This document shows positions 17,160 to 26,565 of a stretch of 64,000 bases of DNA, one piece after another (the first letter of the stretch is position 1; every line of letters starts with the position of its first letter). The DNA is from Flavobacteriaceae bacterium GF1 (GTDB lineage: Bacteria > Bacteroidota > Bacteroidia > Flavobacteriales > Flavobacteriaceae), in contig WNKP01000001.1 in NCBI GenBank assembly GCA_009797885.1, positions 248,001 through 312,000 of the forward strand, given 5' to 3'. A program made the position numbers and the translations under genes. The notes under the pieces are model-generated. The model had not been told where the DNA came from and made no database searches. It worked only from the letters and a program-made list of their open reading frames with translations.

Positions 17160-19979
17160 TCACCCAACAACATTTACGATTTTACCGGGCACCACAATGA
17201 CTTTCTTGGGCGTTCGGCCATCCAGATATTTGGCGGTCTGTTCATGGGCCATAACAGCAGCTTCAATATCGGCTTTCGCCATATCCAAGGGAAGTTCCAG
17301 TTTAAAGCGCATCTTACCATTGAAGGAAATGGGATAGGCCTTGGTGCTTTCCACCAGGTATTTCCCTTCCAGTTGCGGAAAGGATACATTGGCAATGGAA
17401 CCCGTGTGGCCCATTATTTCCCAAAGTTCCTCAGCGATATGGGGGGCGTAGGGCGATACCAAAATCGCCAAGGGCCCCAAAATGGCCTTGCTTGTGCATT
17501 TTTGCGCCGTCAATTCATTGACACAGATCATAAACGTGGAGACGGAAGTGTTGAAACTAAAGTGCTCAATGTCCTCTTCTACCTTTTTGATGGTTTTGTG
17601 CAAGGTCTTCAGGTTATCGGGAGTTGGCTCACTATCATCAACTGCGAGGTATAACTTCCATAGTTTCTTTAAAAAACTATGAACTCCTGTAATGCCCGCG
17701 GTGTTCCAGGGCTTGGATTGTTCCAATGGTCCCAGGAACATCTCATACAACCGAAGGCTGTCCGCTCCATAGTCCTCACAAATCTGATCGGGATTGACCA
17801 CATTGTATTTGGATTTGGACATTTTTTCGATTTCGCGACCTACAATGTATTTACCATTCTCCAAAATGAATTCTGCCTTTGACAAATCTGGCCTCCACTT
17901 TTTAAAGGCTTCAACATCCAATTCATCCGATGAATCAATTAAAGAAACATCCGCATGGATTGGATTGACATGTTTCCCGTTGATCAATGCTTTGGAATAC
18001 ACCTTGTTTTGTGCTACATCTTTGTAGACAAAAGCACTTGTTCCCGTAATCATCCCCTGATTGATCAATTTTTTGGCAAACTCATCCTTTGGGGCAACGC
18101 CCCTATCAAACAAAAACTTTTGCCAAAAACGGGAATACAACAAATGTCCTGTAGCGTGCTCGCTGCCTCCAATATAGAGATCCACATCTTGCCAGTAATC
18201 TATGGCTTCCTGAGAATAAATGGCCGCTGCATTATGTGGATCCATATACCGATTGAAATATTGGGAACTTCCCGCCCAACCGGGCATGGTATTGAGTTCT
18301 AAGGGAAATACCGTTTTGTGGTCAATCAATTCGTTGGCAACCACTTTATTCGCCTCGGCATTCCATGCCCAATGCGTAGCATTACCCAAAGGGGGTTCCC
18401 CGGTCTCCGTGGGGAGGTACTTTTCCACTTCGGGCAATTCCAAGGGCAAATGCCCTTCGGCGATTATCTGGGGCATTCCATCAGCATCATAATAGACCGG
18501 GAACGGTTCTCCCCAATAGCGCTGGCGGCTAAACACCGCATCCCGTAAACGGTAATTGATCTTGCCCTGTCCTTGACCAATTTTTTCCAACTCATCAATA
18601 ACTTTCCTTGTTGCTTCTTTGTGGCGTAACCCATTTAGGAAATCGGAATTGGCAATAAGGGTGTTTACCTTATCGGCAAAGGCCTCTTCCGAAATATCAA
18701 CCCCATCAAAAATGTTGGGGATATCAATATCAAAATGCTTTGCAAAGTCATAGTCCCGTTGATCTCCGCAGGGAACCGCCATTACCGCCCCCGTGCCATA
18801 ATTGGCCAATACATAATCCCCGATCCAAATGGGAATGGGCGCTTTGGTAAATGGGTGTTCCGCGTACGCCCCCGTAAAAGCACCGGAAATGGTTTTCACA
18901 TCCGCCATTCGCTCCCGCTCCGAGCGTTTTGAGGTTGCTTCCACATAAGCATCAATCTCTGATTTTTGTGCAGGTGTGGTGATTTTTGCCACCAATTCAT
19001 GCTCTGGGGCCAAGGTCATGAAGGAAGCACCGAAAATAGTATCAGGGCGGGTAGTGAATACCTCTATTTGATGGGACCCCTCGTCGTTTCGCCCTGTCGG
19101 AATAACCTTAAAAGTAGCCGAAGCTCCTTCGGAACGACCAATCCAATTGGTTTGGGAATCCTTTAAAGGTTGTGGCCAATCAATGGTATCCAAGCCATCC
19201 AACAACCGTTGTGCATAGGCCGTAATCCGCATCATCCATTGGGTCATCTTTTTTCGAATCACGGGATGTCCCCCACGTTCCGAAACGCCATTCACAATTT
19301 CATCATTGGCCAGGACCGTACCCAATGCCGGGCACCAATTCACCTCAGCATCCGCTAAATAGGTCAGACGGTACTTTAGCAACACTTGCTGTTTCTGTTT
19401 TTCCGAAAACGAGTTCCATTCGCTGGCCAAAAAAACCGGCGTATCATCATCGCAGGAGGCGTTCACGCTCCTATTCCCTTCCTTTTCAAAAATCGCGATC
19501 AAGCTTTCAATGGGCTCTGCTTTATCCGTTTGATTGTTGTACCATGAGTTGAACAGCTGGATAAAGACCCATTGTGTCCACTTATAATACCTAGGGTTGG
19601 AGGTACGCACTTCCCGACTCCAATCAAAGGAAAAACCCAATTGGTCCAGTTGCTCCCGATATCTTTTGATATTGGTTTCCGTTGTTATGGCAGGATGCTG
19701 TCCTGTTTGTATGGCATACTGCTCCGCAGGAAGGCCAAAGGAATCGTAACCCATGGGATGCAATACATTGTATCCCTTATGCCTTTTGTAGCGGGCATAG
19801 ATATCACAGGCTATATAACCCAGGGGATGTCCTACGTGCAGACCTGCCCCGGAAGGATAGGGAAACATGGAAAGTGCATAAAACTTGGGCTTGTCCGAAT
19901 CATTTTCCACCTTAAAGGTTTGATTCTTGGTCCAATATTGTTGCCATTTAGCCTCTATTTGCCTGAAATTGTAGTTCAT
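17160..19979 (-). CDS. leuS: Leucyl-tRNA synthetase
   Basis: Charges tRNA-Leu. Class I motifs: HVGH at 48-51 (in YPSGAGLHVGHPLGY) and KMSKS in the C-terminal third of the catalytic core. The CP1 editing domain is present (TTRPDTIFGASF; the conserved Asp region near YVLANYGTGAVMAVP). At 939 residues it is longer than the 860-880 usual in bacteria; an extra segment near residues 165-205 (IAIFEKEGNRSV to SFSEKQKQQ) accounts for part of this and is, as far as I recall, common in Bacteroidetes LeuRS. The start is ATG 19979, with a TATTTTTG box 26 bp upstream. Confidence 0.97.
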   Translation of the reverse strand: MNYNFRQIEAKWQQYWTKNQTFKVENDSDKPKFYALSMFPYPSGAGLHVGHPLGYIACDIYARYKRHKGYNVLHPMGYDSFGLPAEQYAIQTGQHPAITTETNIKRYREQLDQLGFSFDWSREVRTSNPRYYKWTQWVFIQLFNSWYNNQTDKAEPIESLIAIFEKEGNRSVNASCDDDTPVFLASEWNSFSEKQKQQVLLKYRLTYLADAEVNWCPALGTVLANDEIVNGVSERGGHPVIRKKMTQWMMRITAYAQRLLDGLDTIDWPQPLKDSQTNWIGRSEGASATFKVIPTGRNDEGSHQIEVFTTRPDTIFGASFMTLAPEHELVAKITTPAQKSEIDAYVEATSKRSERERMADVKTISGAFTGAYAEHPFTKAPIPIWIGDYVLANYGTGAVMAVPCGDQRDYDFAKHFDIDIPNIFDGVDISEEAFADKVNTLIANSDFLNGLRHKEATRKVIDELEKIGQGQGKINYRLRDAVFSRQRYWGEPFPVYYDADGMPQIIAEGHLPLELPEVEKYLPTETGEPPLGNATHWAWNAEANKVVANELIDHKTVFPLELNTMPGWAGSSQYFNRYMDPHNAAAIYSQEAIDYWQDVDLYIGGSEHATGHLLYSRFWQKFLFDRGVAPKDEFAKKLINQGMITGTSAFVYKDVAQNKVYSKALINGKHVNPIHADVSLIDSSDELDVEAFKKWRPDLSKAEFILENGKYIVGREIEKMSKSKYNVVNPDQICEDYGADSLRLYEMFLGPLEQSKPWNTAGITGVHSFLKKLWKLYLAVDDSEPTPDNLKTLHKTIKKVEEDIEHFSFNTSVSTFMICVNELTAQKCTSKAILGPLAILVSPYAPHIAEELWEIMGHTGSIANVSFPQLEGKYLVESTKAYPISFNGKMRFKLELPLDMAKADIEAAVMAHEQTAKYLDGRTPKKVIVVPGKIVNVVG

Positions 19980-20005
19980 TTTATATATTTCTTCCTTCGC
20001 TTGGC

Positions 20006-20013
20006 AAAAATAG
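20006..20013 (-). promoter_or_regulatory. -7 box of leuS
   Basis: TATTTTTG on the minus strand, 26 bp before the leuS ATG; it matches TAnnTTTG. Confidence 0.45.
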
Positions 20014-20076
20014 GCTTAATCCGCCAGAGCAAAAAGGATAAAGTGCTAAGTAAAACAGGTCATAAACCAGATAAAA

Positions 20077-21957
20077 TTGCAAGTAGCAAAAGCTTTCTTA
20101 TCCCTTTTGGCATGCTGTTTCCTTCATCAGCATATGCAAAGTCAGTTGGCATTTTGTGAAGGCAATTCCGGAGACCCCATCTTTATGGAAACTTTTGGGA
20201 CCGGTTTGGAAGATGGCCCTCCTTTGCCTCCAGGGACAACCACCTACAACTACGTAAATGGAGGTCCCGAACAGCCCGTGGATGGAAATTATACCATTTC
20301 CAGCAGGACCAATTATTTTGATTGGTTTAATACTACGGACCACACCCCTGGGGATAGCAATGGTAAGTCCCTAATTGTAAATGCCAGTTTTACCCCCGGT
20401 GAATTTTTTAGAATTCCTATTGATGGACTATGTGAAAATACCTCTTATGAATTTTCAGCCTGGCTTCTTAATCTATTGCCCTCCTCAACGCAATGTCCAA
20501 ATGGCGGTATTCCAATAAATGTTCGATTTCAAATTTGGGATGATACGGACACCGTACTCTTAGCCTCGGGAGATACCGGCGATATCCGAGGGACTTCCCG
20601 TCCTATTTGGGAACAATACGGCCTGGTCTTCCAAACCCTACCAGGGCAGACTTCGGTAATCCTAAAAATGATCAATAATGGTGTCGGAGGTTGTGGAAAT
20701 GACCTTGCCATTGATGATATTGTTTTCAGGACTTGTGGGGATAACATCACCGTAGTGGACAATACCAATAACGTGTCCTTGGCATTTTGCGAAGAAGACG
20801 TCCCAATTACAACCACACTTCAAGCCACACCTGATTTTTCGGTTTACAGCTCCCATGTCTATCAATGGCAGGAAAGTACAGATGGCACCATCTGGTTGGA
20901 TTTGCCCGGTGAAACCAACAGCATATACACCACCGCATTATTGAACGAAACGCGGTTCTATAGGGTAAAAGTTGCCGAGGATGCCATCAATTTGAGCAAT
21001 GACAAGTGCAATGCCGTATCCGATGTTTTTGATATCATCATTGAAAATCGTCCCCAACCCCCAATAAGTTCAGGCGATGTGGGTCTATGTGGCAATAATT
21101 TGGGTGGCGTAAGGGTCGCTGTTCCGGATGGGGTGCGGGTAGATTGGTATGATGCCGCCATTGATGGAAACCTGTTACTCCAGGATAATGCCTTTTTTGC
21201 AACGGACATATCGGGAACATTTTATGCCGAGGCCGTTACGGAAATCGCTGGATGCATTTCAACCAGTAGAACGCCGGTCACGATTACCTATTTTGATTTA
21301 CCCGTCGTAGTGGATGAAAGCTTGGATCTATGTGAAGGAACTTCAATTACCATTAATGCAGATATAAGGGGGCTGGATTATGTATGGTCTTCAGGAGAGG
21401 AATCTTTTGAAATTGTGGTCAACACCCCTGGTACGTATTCCGTTCTGGTTACCGACACGAACAATTGTTCAGTTACCAAAACCATTGAAGTCAATCAAAT
21501 TGATAACCCCATTGTTCAAAAGGTAATTTCAAATCACCGAAATATAACCGTTGTAACTGAAAATATAGGGATTTTCGAATATTCCTTGGACGGCATCAAC
21601 TATCAAGAAAATCCCACTTTTGAAAATTTGCTTGGAGGAACGTATAGCGCTTTTGTGAGGGGCGAGAACGATTGTGACCCAGTGGAATTTCCTTTTGTCC
21701 ATCTGGTTGTTCCGCGTTTTTTTACCCCTAACGGGGACAATAGGAACGATGTATTTCAACCGGAAGGAATAGATCTTTCATTGGAATTCAGCATTGAGAT
21801 TTACGACAGGTTCTCTAAAATGGTATTCCAATCCAACGACCTAAATTTTCAATGGGATGGGTCTTATAACGGCAGGGCACTTCCCGCATCGGATTACTGG
21901 TATCGTATTCAAGTGGGGTCCCGTATCCTTAACGGACATGTTGCATTGGTCCGTTAG
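20077..21957 (+). CDS. Large secreted protein with T9SS type B (gliding-motility-associated) C-terminal domain
   Basis: A 626-residue exported protein. The signal peptide (VAKAFLSLLACCFLHQHMQSQ) is intact only if translation starts at the TTG at 20077; the first in-frame ATG (20134) lies at the end of that signal. Residues about 30-220 look like a carbohydrate-binding jelly-roll with paired cysteines and an acidic DLAIDDIVF end. Ig-like repeats fill about 225-520, and residues 545-626 (FFTPNGDNRNDVFQPEG onward) are the type B sorting domain that sends proteins through the type IX secretion system. Likely surface-attached or released; ligand unknown. It is divergent from leuS. Confidence 0.85.
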   Translation: MQVAKAFLSLLACCFLHQHMQSQLAFCEGNSGDPIFMETFGTGLEDGPPLPPGTTTYNYVNGGPEQPVDGNYTISSRTNYFDWFNTTDHTPGDSNGKSLIVNASFTPGEFFRIPIDGLCENTSYEFSAWLLNLLPSSTQCPNGGIPINVRFQIWDDTDTVLLASGDTGDIRGTSRPIWEQYGLVFQTLPGQTSVILKMINNGVGGCGNDLAIDDIVFRTCGDNITVVDNTNNVSLAFCEEDVPITTTLQATPDFSVYSSHVYQWQESTDGTIWLDLPGETNSIYTTALLNETRFYRVKVAEDAINLSNDKCNAVSDVFDIIIENRPQPPISSGDVGLCGNNLGGVRVAVPDGVRVDWYDAAIDGNLLLQDNAFFATDISGTFYAEAVTEIAGCISTSRTPVTITYFDLPVVVDESLDLCEGTSITINADIRGLDYVWSSGEESFEIVVNTPGTYSVLVTDTNNCSVTKTIEVNQIDNPIVQKVISNHRNITVVTENIGIFEYSLDGINYQENPTFENLLGGTYSAFVRGENDCDPVEFPFVHLVVPRFFTPNGDNRNDVFQPEGIDLSLEFSIEIYDRFSKMVFQSNDLNFQWDGSYNGRALPASDYWYRIQVGSRILNGHVALVR

Positions 21958-22040
21958 GGGATTGGTCCAGGACCGTGGAATTTGAACTGGCTCATTAAAT
22001 ACCGATTTACTTTTCTATTTTTACATATCTAATTTTTTCC

Positions 22041-22919
22041 ATGAGCCAGTACATAGAACGCTATCAGAAAAGGCGATTGATTTCCTCCTACTTTTCAGTA
22101 GTGCTAAGTATTGCTTTGGTACTCTTCCTGTTGGGGGTTTTGGGACTTTTGGTGTTGAATACTAAAAAGTTGGCCGATCACTTTAGGGAACAGATCACCA
22201 TTTCCGTCTTTTTAAAGGATACGGCCAAACCTGTTGAAATTGACCAGCTCCAAAAAAGTTTGGCCATGGCAGAGTACACCAAGGCAGCCGTTTATGTTTC
22301 CAAAGAAGATGCTGCGGACCAATACAGTGAGGACATTGGAGAAAACTTCCAGGAATTTTTAGGTTACAATCCCTTAAAGAATTCTTTTGATGTAAACTTA
22401 AAGGCCAATTTTGTGACCCCGGAGCAAGTGGCGGAAATTGCGGAGTCCCTTTCCAATAAATCCTTTGTGGATGAAGTAAGTTATGACCAACCATTGATTT
22501 CCCTCTTAAGTGACAATGTAAAAAAAATAAGTCTTTGGATTTTATTGGCATGTGCCGTATTCACCGTTATTGCGGTACTGCTCATTAATAGTTCCATAAG
22601 ACTTTCCATTTATTCCAAACGGTTCATCATCAAGACCATGCAAATGGTTGGGGCCACAAAAACCTTTATCCGAAGACCTTTTATCCTCAACAACGTAAAA
22701 CTGGGCTTTTATGGGGGATTGATTGCCCTTTTGGCCTTGGCCCTTGTCCTTTACTATGTGAACAAAACCTTTCCAGAGCTAGGGGTTTTTGAGGATATTC
22801 CCTTGCTTTCGGCACTATTTTTTGGGGTCCTGCTTTTGGGAATACTCATATCCTACATTAGCACTTTTTTTGCGACACAGCGATTCTTGAACCTCCGTAC
22901 CAATGAGCTGTATTATTAA
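22041..22919 (+). CDS. ftsX: Cell division protein FtsX
   Basis: A 292-residue membrane protein of the FtsX/ABC permease type: one helix near 18-38, an extracytoplasmic loop (residues about 45-165, with the family stretch TISVFLKD), then three helices at the C-terminal end, with the conserved MQMVGATKTFIRRPF between the second and third. With FtsE it normally activates periplasmic peptidoglycan hydrolases at the division site. No ftsE gene is adjacent. It begins a group with DUF3098, uppP and truB, an order I recall as common in flavobacteria. Confidence 0.93.
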   Translation: MSQYIERYQKRRLISSYFSVVLSIALVLFLLGVLGLLVLNTKKLADHFREQITISVFLKDTAKPVEIDQLQKSLAMAEYTKAAVYVSKEDAADQYSEDIGENFQEFLGYNPLKNSFDVNLKANFVTPEQVAEIAESLSNKSFVDEVSYDQPLISLLSDNVKKISLWILLACAVFTVIAVLLINSSIRLSIYSKRFIIKTMQMVGATKTFIRRPFILNNVKLGFYGGLIALLALALVLYYVNKTFPELGVFEDIPLLSALFFGVLLLGILISYISTFFATQRFLNLRTNELYY

Positions 22920-22981
22920 AGACCAAACCCAAGGAAATAAATTGTTGACCAAACAATTAGAATGGTTAACTTGCGTTATCA

Positions 22982-23254
22982 ATGCGTAATAGAATGGGCA
23001 AGAAAAATAGTACTATCCAAAAAAAGAAGCCGCAGTTCATCTTCCAAAAGAAAAATTACACCTTTTTGTTTATTGGAATTGCGTTTATTGCTTTGGGCTT
23101 TATTTTGATGAGTGGCGGTGGAAGTGACGACCCCAGTGTCTTTAATCCAGAGATCTATAATTTTCGAAGGATTCGACTGGCCCCCCTAATGGTGTTGATT
23201 GGATTGGGAATACAGATTTACGCCATTCTTTTGGACCCTAGCAAAAAGAAATAA
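22982..23254 (+). CDS. DUF3098 small membrane protein
   Basis: A 90-residue protein with a basic N-terminus (many Lys) and two hydrophobic helices around a GGGSDDPSVFNPEIYNFRR loop that identifies DUF3098. Function unknown. It sits between ftsX and uppP and is probably cotranscribed with both; an alternative start is the ATG at 22994. Its TAA is only 3 bp before the uppP start codon. Confidence 0.88.
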   Translation: MRNRMGKKNSTIQKKKPQFIFQKKNYTFLFIGIAFIALGFILMSGGGSDDPSVFNPEIYNFRRIRLAPLMVLIGLGIQIYAILLDPSKKK

Positions 23255-23257
23255 CCA

Positions 23258-24052
23258 TTGGATACCATTGATGCGATTATCCTGGGCATTATTCAAGGAT
23301 TGACTGAATTTTTGCCCGTTTCCTCTAGTGGACATTTGGAATTGGGAAAAGCCATTTTAGGTGACAATTCCATCCCTGAAGAAAGTTTGCTGTTCACCGT
23401 AGTACTTCATTTCGCCACTGCATTGAGTACCATTGTCGTTTTTCGAAAAGACGTATGGGATATCATTAAGGGACTTTTTCGGTTCAAATGGAACGAAGAG
23501 ACCCAGTTCAGTTTAAAGATTCTTCTATCGATGGTTCCGGCAGCCTTGGTAGGTTTTTTATTGGAGGATTTTATGGAGGTCTTTTTTGACGGAGCAATTA
23601 TCATTGTGGGCATTATGCTCATTATTACCGCCGTACTGCTTTATTTGGCGGATATGGCCAAGACAACGGAAAAAGGGGTTTCCTATCGCAGTGCCTTTAT
23701 CATTGGCATGGCACAAATGGTGGCTATGTTACCGGGCATATCAAGAAGTGGCGCAACAATTTCCACCTCGGTACTTTTGGGAATAGATAAGACCAAATCG
23801 GCACGTTTTTCTTTCTTGATGGTGGTACCCTTGATTCTTGGAAAAGTAGCCAAGGATATTTTAAGCGGCGATATTAATTTTGAAAGTACTCAAATAAGTG
23901 CCATGGGAGCAGGCTTTGCAGCTGCATTCATTGCTGGGATGGCTGCCTGTACCTGGATGATAAAATTGGTTCGCCAGAGCAAATTGACGTATTTTGCCAT
24001 TTACTGCCTCATCATTGGTCTAATTGCCATTGGTTGGAGTATTTGGGGATAA
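23258..24052 (+). CDS. uppP: Undecaprenyl-diphosphatase (BacA type)
   Basis: Removes a phosphate from undecaprenyl diphosphate so that the lipid carrier for cell wall precursors is recycled; also gives low-level bacitracin resistance. The 264-residue membrane protein has the two family motifs: LTEFLPVSSSGHLE near residues 15-28 and LPGISRSGAT in the middle, with about eight helices. The start must be TTG at 23258, since the codon two positions before is the stop of the DUF3098 gene in the same frame and no ATG lies near. Close linkage suggests translational coupling. Confidence 0.96.
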   Translation: MDTIDAIILGIIQGLTEFLPVSSSGHLELGKAILGDNSIPEESLLFTVVLHFATALSTIVVFRKDVWDIIKGLFRFKWNEETQFSLKILLSMVPAALVGFLLEDFMEVFFDGAIIIVGIMLIITAVLLYLADMAKTTEKGVSYRSAFIIGMAQMVAMLPGISRSGATISTSVLLGIDKTKSARFSFLMVVPLILGKVAKDILSGDINFESTQISAMGAGFAAAFIAGMAACTWMIKLVRQSKLTYFAIYCLIIGLIAIGWSIWG

Positions 24053-24058
24053 TCAATT

Positions 24059-24787
24059 ATGCAACATATTTCTTCAGCGTATTTTACGGAGGGTCAGATT
24101 CTTTTGATCGACAAACCCTTGGAATGGAGTTCCTTTCAAGCAGTGAACGCTTTAAAATGGGCCATTAGGAAGAAGTTCAATCTCAATAAAAAATTCAAAA
24201 TTGGACATGCGGGGACACTCGATCCACTGGCTACGGGATTACTGTTGATCTGTACGGGAAAAGCCACCAAAAAAATTCCGGAACTCCAAGGACAATTAAA
24301 AGAATATACGGGAACCTTTACGCTGGGTGCCAGTACGCCTTCCTATGACCTGGAAACCGAAATGGACCAAAGCTATCCGATCGAACATCTGACCAAAGAA
24401 AGAATTTATGCTGCCCCAAAAGGGTTTCTGGGGAGGATCCAACAAATGCCCCCTGTGTTTTCAGCAATTAAAAAAGATGGAAAGCGGTTGTACGAATTTG
24501 CCAGAAAAGGGGAAACTGTTGAAATAAAACCCAGAAACATTGAGATTTTTGAATTTGAAATCACCAAAATTGAGTTGCCCGAAGTAGATTTTAGGGTGGT
24601 CTGTAGTAAAGGAACCTACATCCGTTCCCTGGCCCACGATTTTGGAAAGGCCTTGGATTCCGGGGCCCATCTATCTGTTTTAAGAAGAACCAAAATAGGC
24701 GATTTTAACGTAGATAAAGCCCAGAGTCCGCAAAAGTTTAAGGAATGGCTCCATAGTAAAACGGTAGTGGACATTTCAAAAGAATAA
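24059..24787 (+). CDS. truB: tRNA pseudouridine(55) synthase
   Basis: Makes pseudouridine 55 in the T-loop of tRNAs. The catalytic Asp is D55 in the motif GHAGTLDPLATGLL. Other family landmarks are LIDKPLEWSSF at the N-terminus, KKDGKRLYEFARKG, and the RNA-fold motif VVCSKGTYIRSLAHDFG. The length of 242 residues is short, lacking a long PUA domain, as in many Bacteroidetes. It starts 7 bp after uppP, in the same operon. Confidence 0.96.
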   Translation: MQHISSAYFTEGQILLIDKPLEWSSFQAVNALKWAIRKKFNLNKKFKIGHAGTLDPLATGLLLICTGKATKKIPELQGQLKEYTGTFTLGASTPSYDLETEMDQSYPIEHLTKERIYAAPKGFLGRIQQMPPVFSAIKKDGKRLYEFARKGETVEIKPRNIEIFEFEITKIELPEVDFRVVCSKGTYIRSLAHDFGKALDSGAHLSVLRRTKIGDFNVDKAQSPQKFKEWLHSKTVVDISKE

Positions 24788-24789
24788 AA

Positions 24790-24797
24790 TATTTTTG
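24790..24797 (+). promoter_or_regulatory. -7 box after truB
   Basis: TATTTTTG, matching TAnnTTTG, directly after the truB stop and 24 bp before the next ATG. Confidence 0.4.
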
Positions 24798-24821
24798 GTA
24801 AATCTGGGTTATTAGAAGACC

Positions 24822-25538
24822 ATGAACCTGAATCGCAAGCAATTATCCCTTATCATCACCATTTTTACGATGGCAAATGTTGTATTGCTTGCTTATAATG
24901 TTCATTTGGTCAATAGGGAAGAAGACGAATATGTCATTGAAATGGCCATTTTGGACGAGGAAGTGGAACAGCTGTTGGAAGAAAAGGAGCGATTGGAAGA
25001 GCTGGCACAAAACGACCCCATAAAAAGCCACAGGGCCTTTAATGAAACGGCCAAACCAAGCATAGGGGAACCGGAGCCCCTTAAAACCTTGGAGGAATTA
25101 ATGGAGGAAAGGGAAATGGACAGTGAACCCAATGAATTCAATGAAGGTGATGCCGGTTTTGCTTCCAATCTAAAGGAATTGGCGAAAAAACGCCAAGAGC
25201 GCAAAGAGCAACTTGGAGAGCGGGATGCGGAAAAAAAGGAGTTTACCAATTACCTAAAAGATAGGCGTACCTCCATCTCCTACTCTTTAGTGGATCGAAA
25301 TGCCTATTACCTACCTCCGCCAATATATACCTGTGAGAAGGGCGGAAAAGTGGTCATCAATATTACCGTGGATCGCAACGGGGACGTTCTTGAGGTTTCC
25401 TTTAATGACAAAAGCTCCAACACCAGTGATTATTGTTTAATACAAAACGCCAAGGCCTACGCCCTAAAAGCAAACTTCAGTCAGAGCCCCAAGAACAGTC
25501 AAATCGGAACAATTACCTATCTATTCCAAGGAAAGTAG
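24822..25538 (+). CDS. Membrane-anchored coiled-coil protein with TonB-C-like domain
   Basis: A 238-residue protein: one N-terminal transmembrane helix (residues 8-28), a strongly charged Glu/Lys-rich coiled-coil-like stretch (about 35-145), and a C-terminal domain (about 165-236) with the beta pattern GKVVINITVDRNGDVLEVSF found in TonB C-terminal domains. This layout resembles energy-transducing TonB proteins, but the Pro-rich linker is weak, so TonB function is uncertain. Its 3' end overlaps the convergent thioredoxin-like gene by 18 bp. Confidence 0.7.
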   Translation: MNLNRKQLSLIITIFTMANVVLLAYNVHLVNREEDEYVIEMAILDEEVEQLLEEKERLEELAQNDPIKSHRAFNETAKPSIGEPEPLKTLEELMEEREMDSEPNEFNEGDAGFASNLKELAKKRQERKEQLGERDAEKKEFTNYLKDRRTSISYSLVDRNAYYLPPPIYTCEKGGKVVINITVDRNGDVLEVSFNDKSSNTSDYCLIQNAKAYALKANFSQSPKNSQIGTITYLFQGK

Positions 25539-26153
25539 TTCCACTAAATCCTTAAGGATATCCTGACCCTTGTCCTTATTGTAAAAAACCTGTAACTGTT
25601 GTTTGAACTCAGGGGTAAGTTGTCCGTGTTCCGCTTTATGGTCCAACACCATTTTAGTGGCCTTTGAAGAACGTGGGCCCCATTCGCCAAGCACTTTTTG
25701 GGTCAACGAATCCAAAACGATCACTTTGGGAATGGAACGTGTTCCATTGGTAAGGAACAGATCCATCAACTCGGGATGCTCATCCCGTAGGACAATTTTC
25801 AAATCCAGGTTTGGTGTTAGTTCGGCCAACTTATTCATTACGGGTAAACTGGGGGAGGCATCCCCACACCAGCTTTCGGTTAGGACCAACCAAGTCATTT
25901 TTTGTTTTAATGCTTTGACATGGTCCATTACCTCACTTGGTATTCTGAGGGTTTTGTCCCAACGATCCATACGTTTGGTATTGAGTTGGGTATAGTTTGC
26001 CAATGCTTCGGTCTTTTCAGGACCGGTATTGGATTTCCTTATTGCCAATTCCTGGACCAATTCACGATATTCTCCGTAGGTCATACCAAATTCCAACGCT
26101 CTTTGAATGATCACATTAATTGATTTTATGGGGTTTTCCGCAAGTGTATTCAT
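25521..26153 (-). CDS. Thioredoxin-like protein with a single active-site cysteine
   Basis: A 210-residue protein. Residues 1-80 are a helical N-terminal region; the thioredoxin-like fold runs from about 82, with the active-site loop ESWCGDAS holding only C96 (CxxS-like), and the cis-Pro loop is TRSIPKVIVLD. The Trp-Cys context places it in the Thioredoxin_9-type family common in Bacteroidetes and Firmicutes. With one cysteine it cannot form the normal CxxC disulfide, so a monothiol or non-redox role is likely. No signal peptide: cytoplasmic. Confidence 0.75.
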   Translation of the reverse strand: MNTLAENPIKSINVIIQRALEFGMTYGEYRELVQELAIRKSNTGPEKTEALANYTQLNTKRMDRWDKTLRIPSEVMDHVKALKQKMTWLVLTESWCGDASPSLPVMNKLAELTPNLDLKIVLRDEHPELMDLFLTNGTRSIPKVIVLDSLTQKVLGEWGPRSSKATKMVLDHKAEHGQLTPEFKQQLQVFYNKDKGQDILKDLVELLSLE

Positions 26154-26233
26154 ACCAAAAAAATTTTTGCTAAGATAAAGTCGGTTAAGCTGTTAAAACC
26201 TGACAGAAATCATTGGTCGTCTTAATCTCGAAC

Positions 26234-26263
26234 AAAAAAGCCCCGGAATAAACCAAGGCTTTA
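26234..26263 (-). terminator. Terminator after the small acidic protein gene
   Basis: On the minus strand AAAGCCTTGG pairs with CCGGGGCTTT (two G-U) around a 6-nt loop, then TTTTTT. It lies a few bases past the stop at 26268. Confidence 0.8.
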
Positions 26264-26267
26264 GCTA

Positions 26268-26546
26268 TTACATTTCGAGTTCTTCATCCAGCTCTATATA
26301 TTGAATATCCCGTACGTCATAAATCATTCCCTTGTAAGGGTCAAAATCCAATGGAAGGTATTGATGGACATCAAATCCCAAATCAATGACTTCCTCTTCT
26401 TCAATGTATTCAATACTGGATAAAAGTTGTGCCTCTGCTAGTTCATCCATGGTTGGACCATCATTTCTGAGTTCTATATTGGCCATGGCCAAGTTGGACA
26501 ACAAGAATGACGATACCACTGGTGCAATTACGTTTATCTTTCCCAT
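26268..26546 (-). CDS. Small acidic exported protein, function unknown
   Basis: A 92-residue product with a probable signal peptide (VIAPVVSSFLLSNLAMA, cut near residue 22) and a very acidic mature part (EYIEEEEVIDLG; ELDEELEM at the end). No domain recognised. It lies 19 bp downstream of the 121-residue unknown gene on the same strand and ends at a hairpin terminator, so the pair forms a small transcription unit started from the TATCTTTG box at 26946. Confidence 0.65.
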   Translation of the reverse strand: MGKINVIAPVVSSFLLSNLAMANIELRNDGPTMDELAEAQLLSSIEYIEEEEVIDLGFDVHQYLPLDFDPYKGMIYDVRDIQYIELDEELEM

Positions 26547-26565
26547 CGTTTTCGTTTTTTAATTT

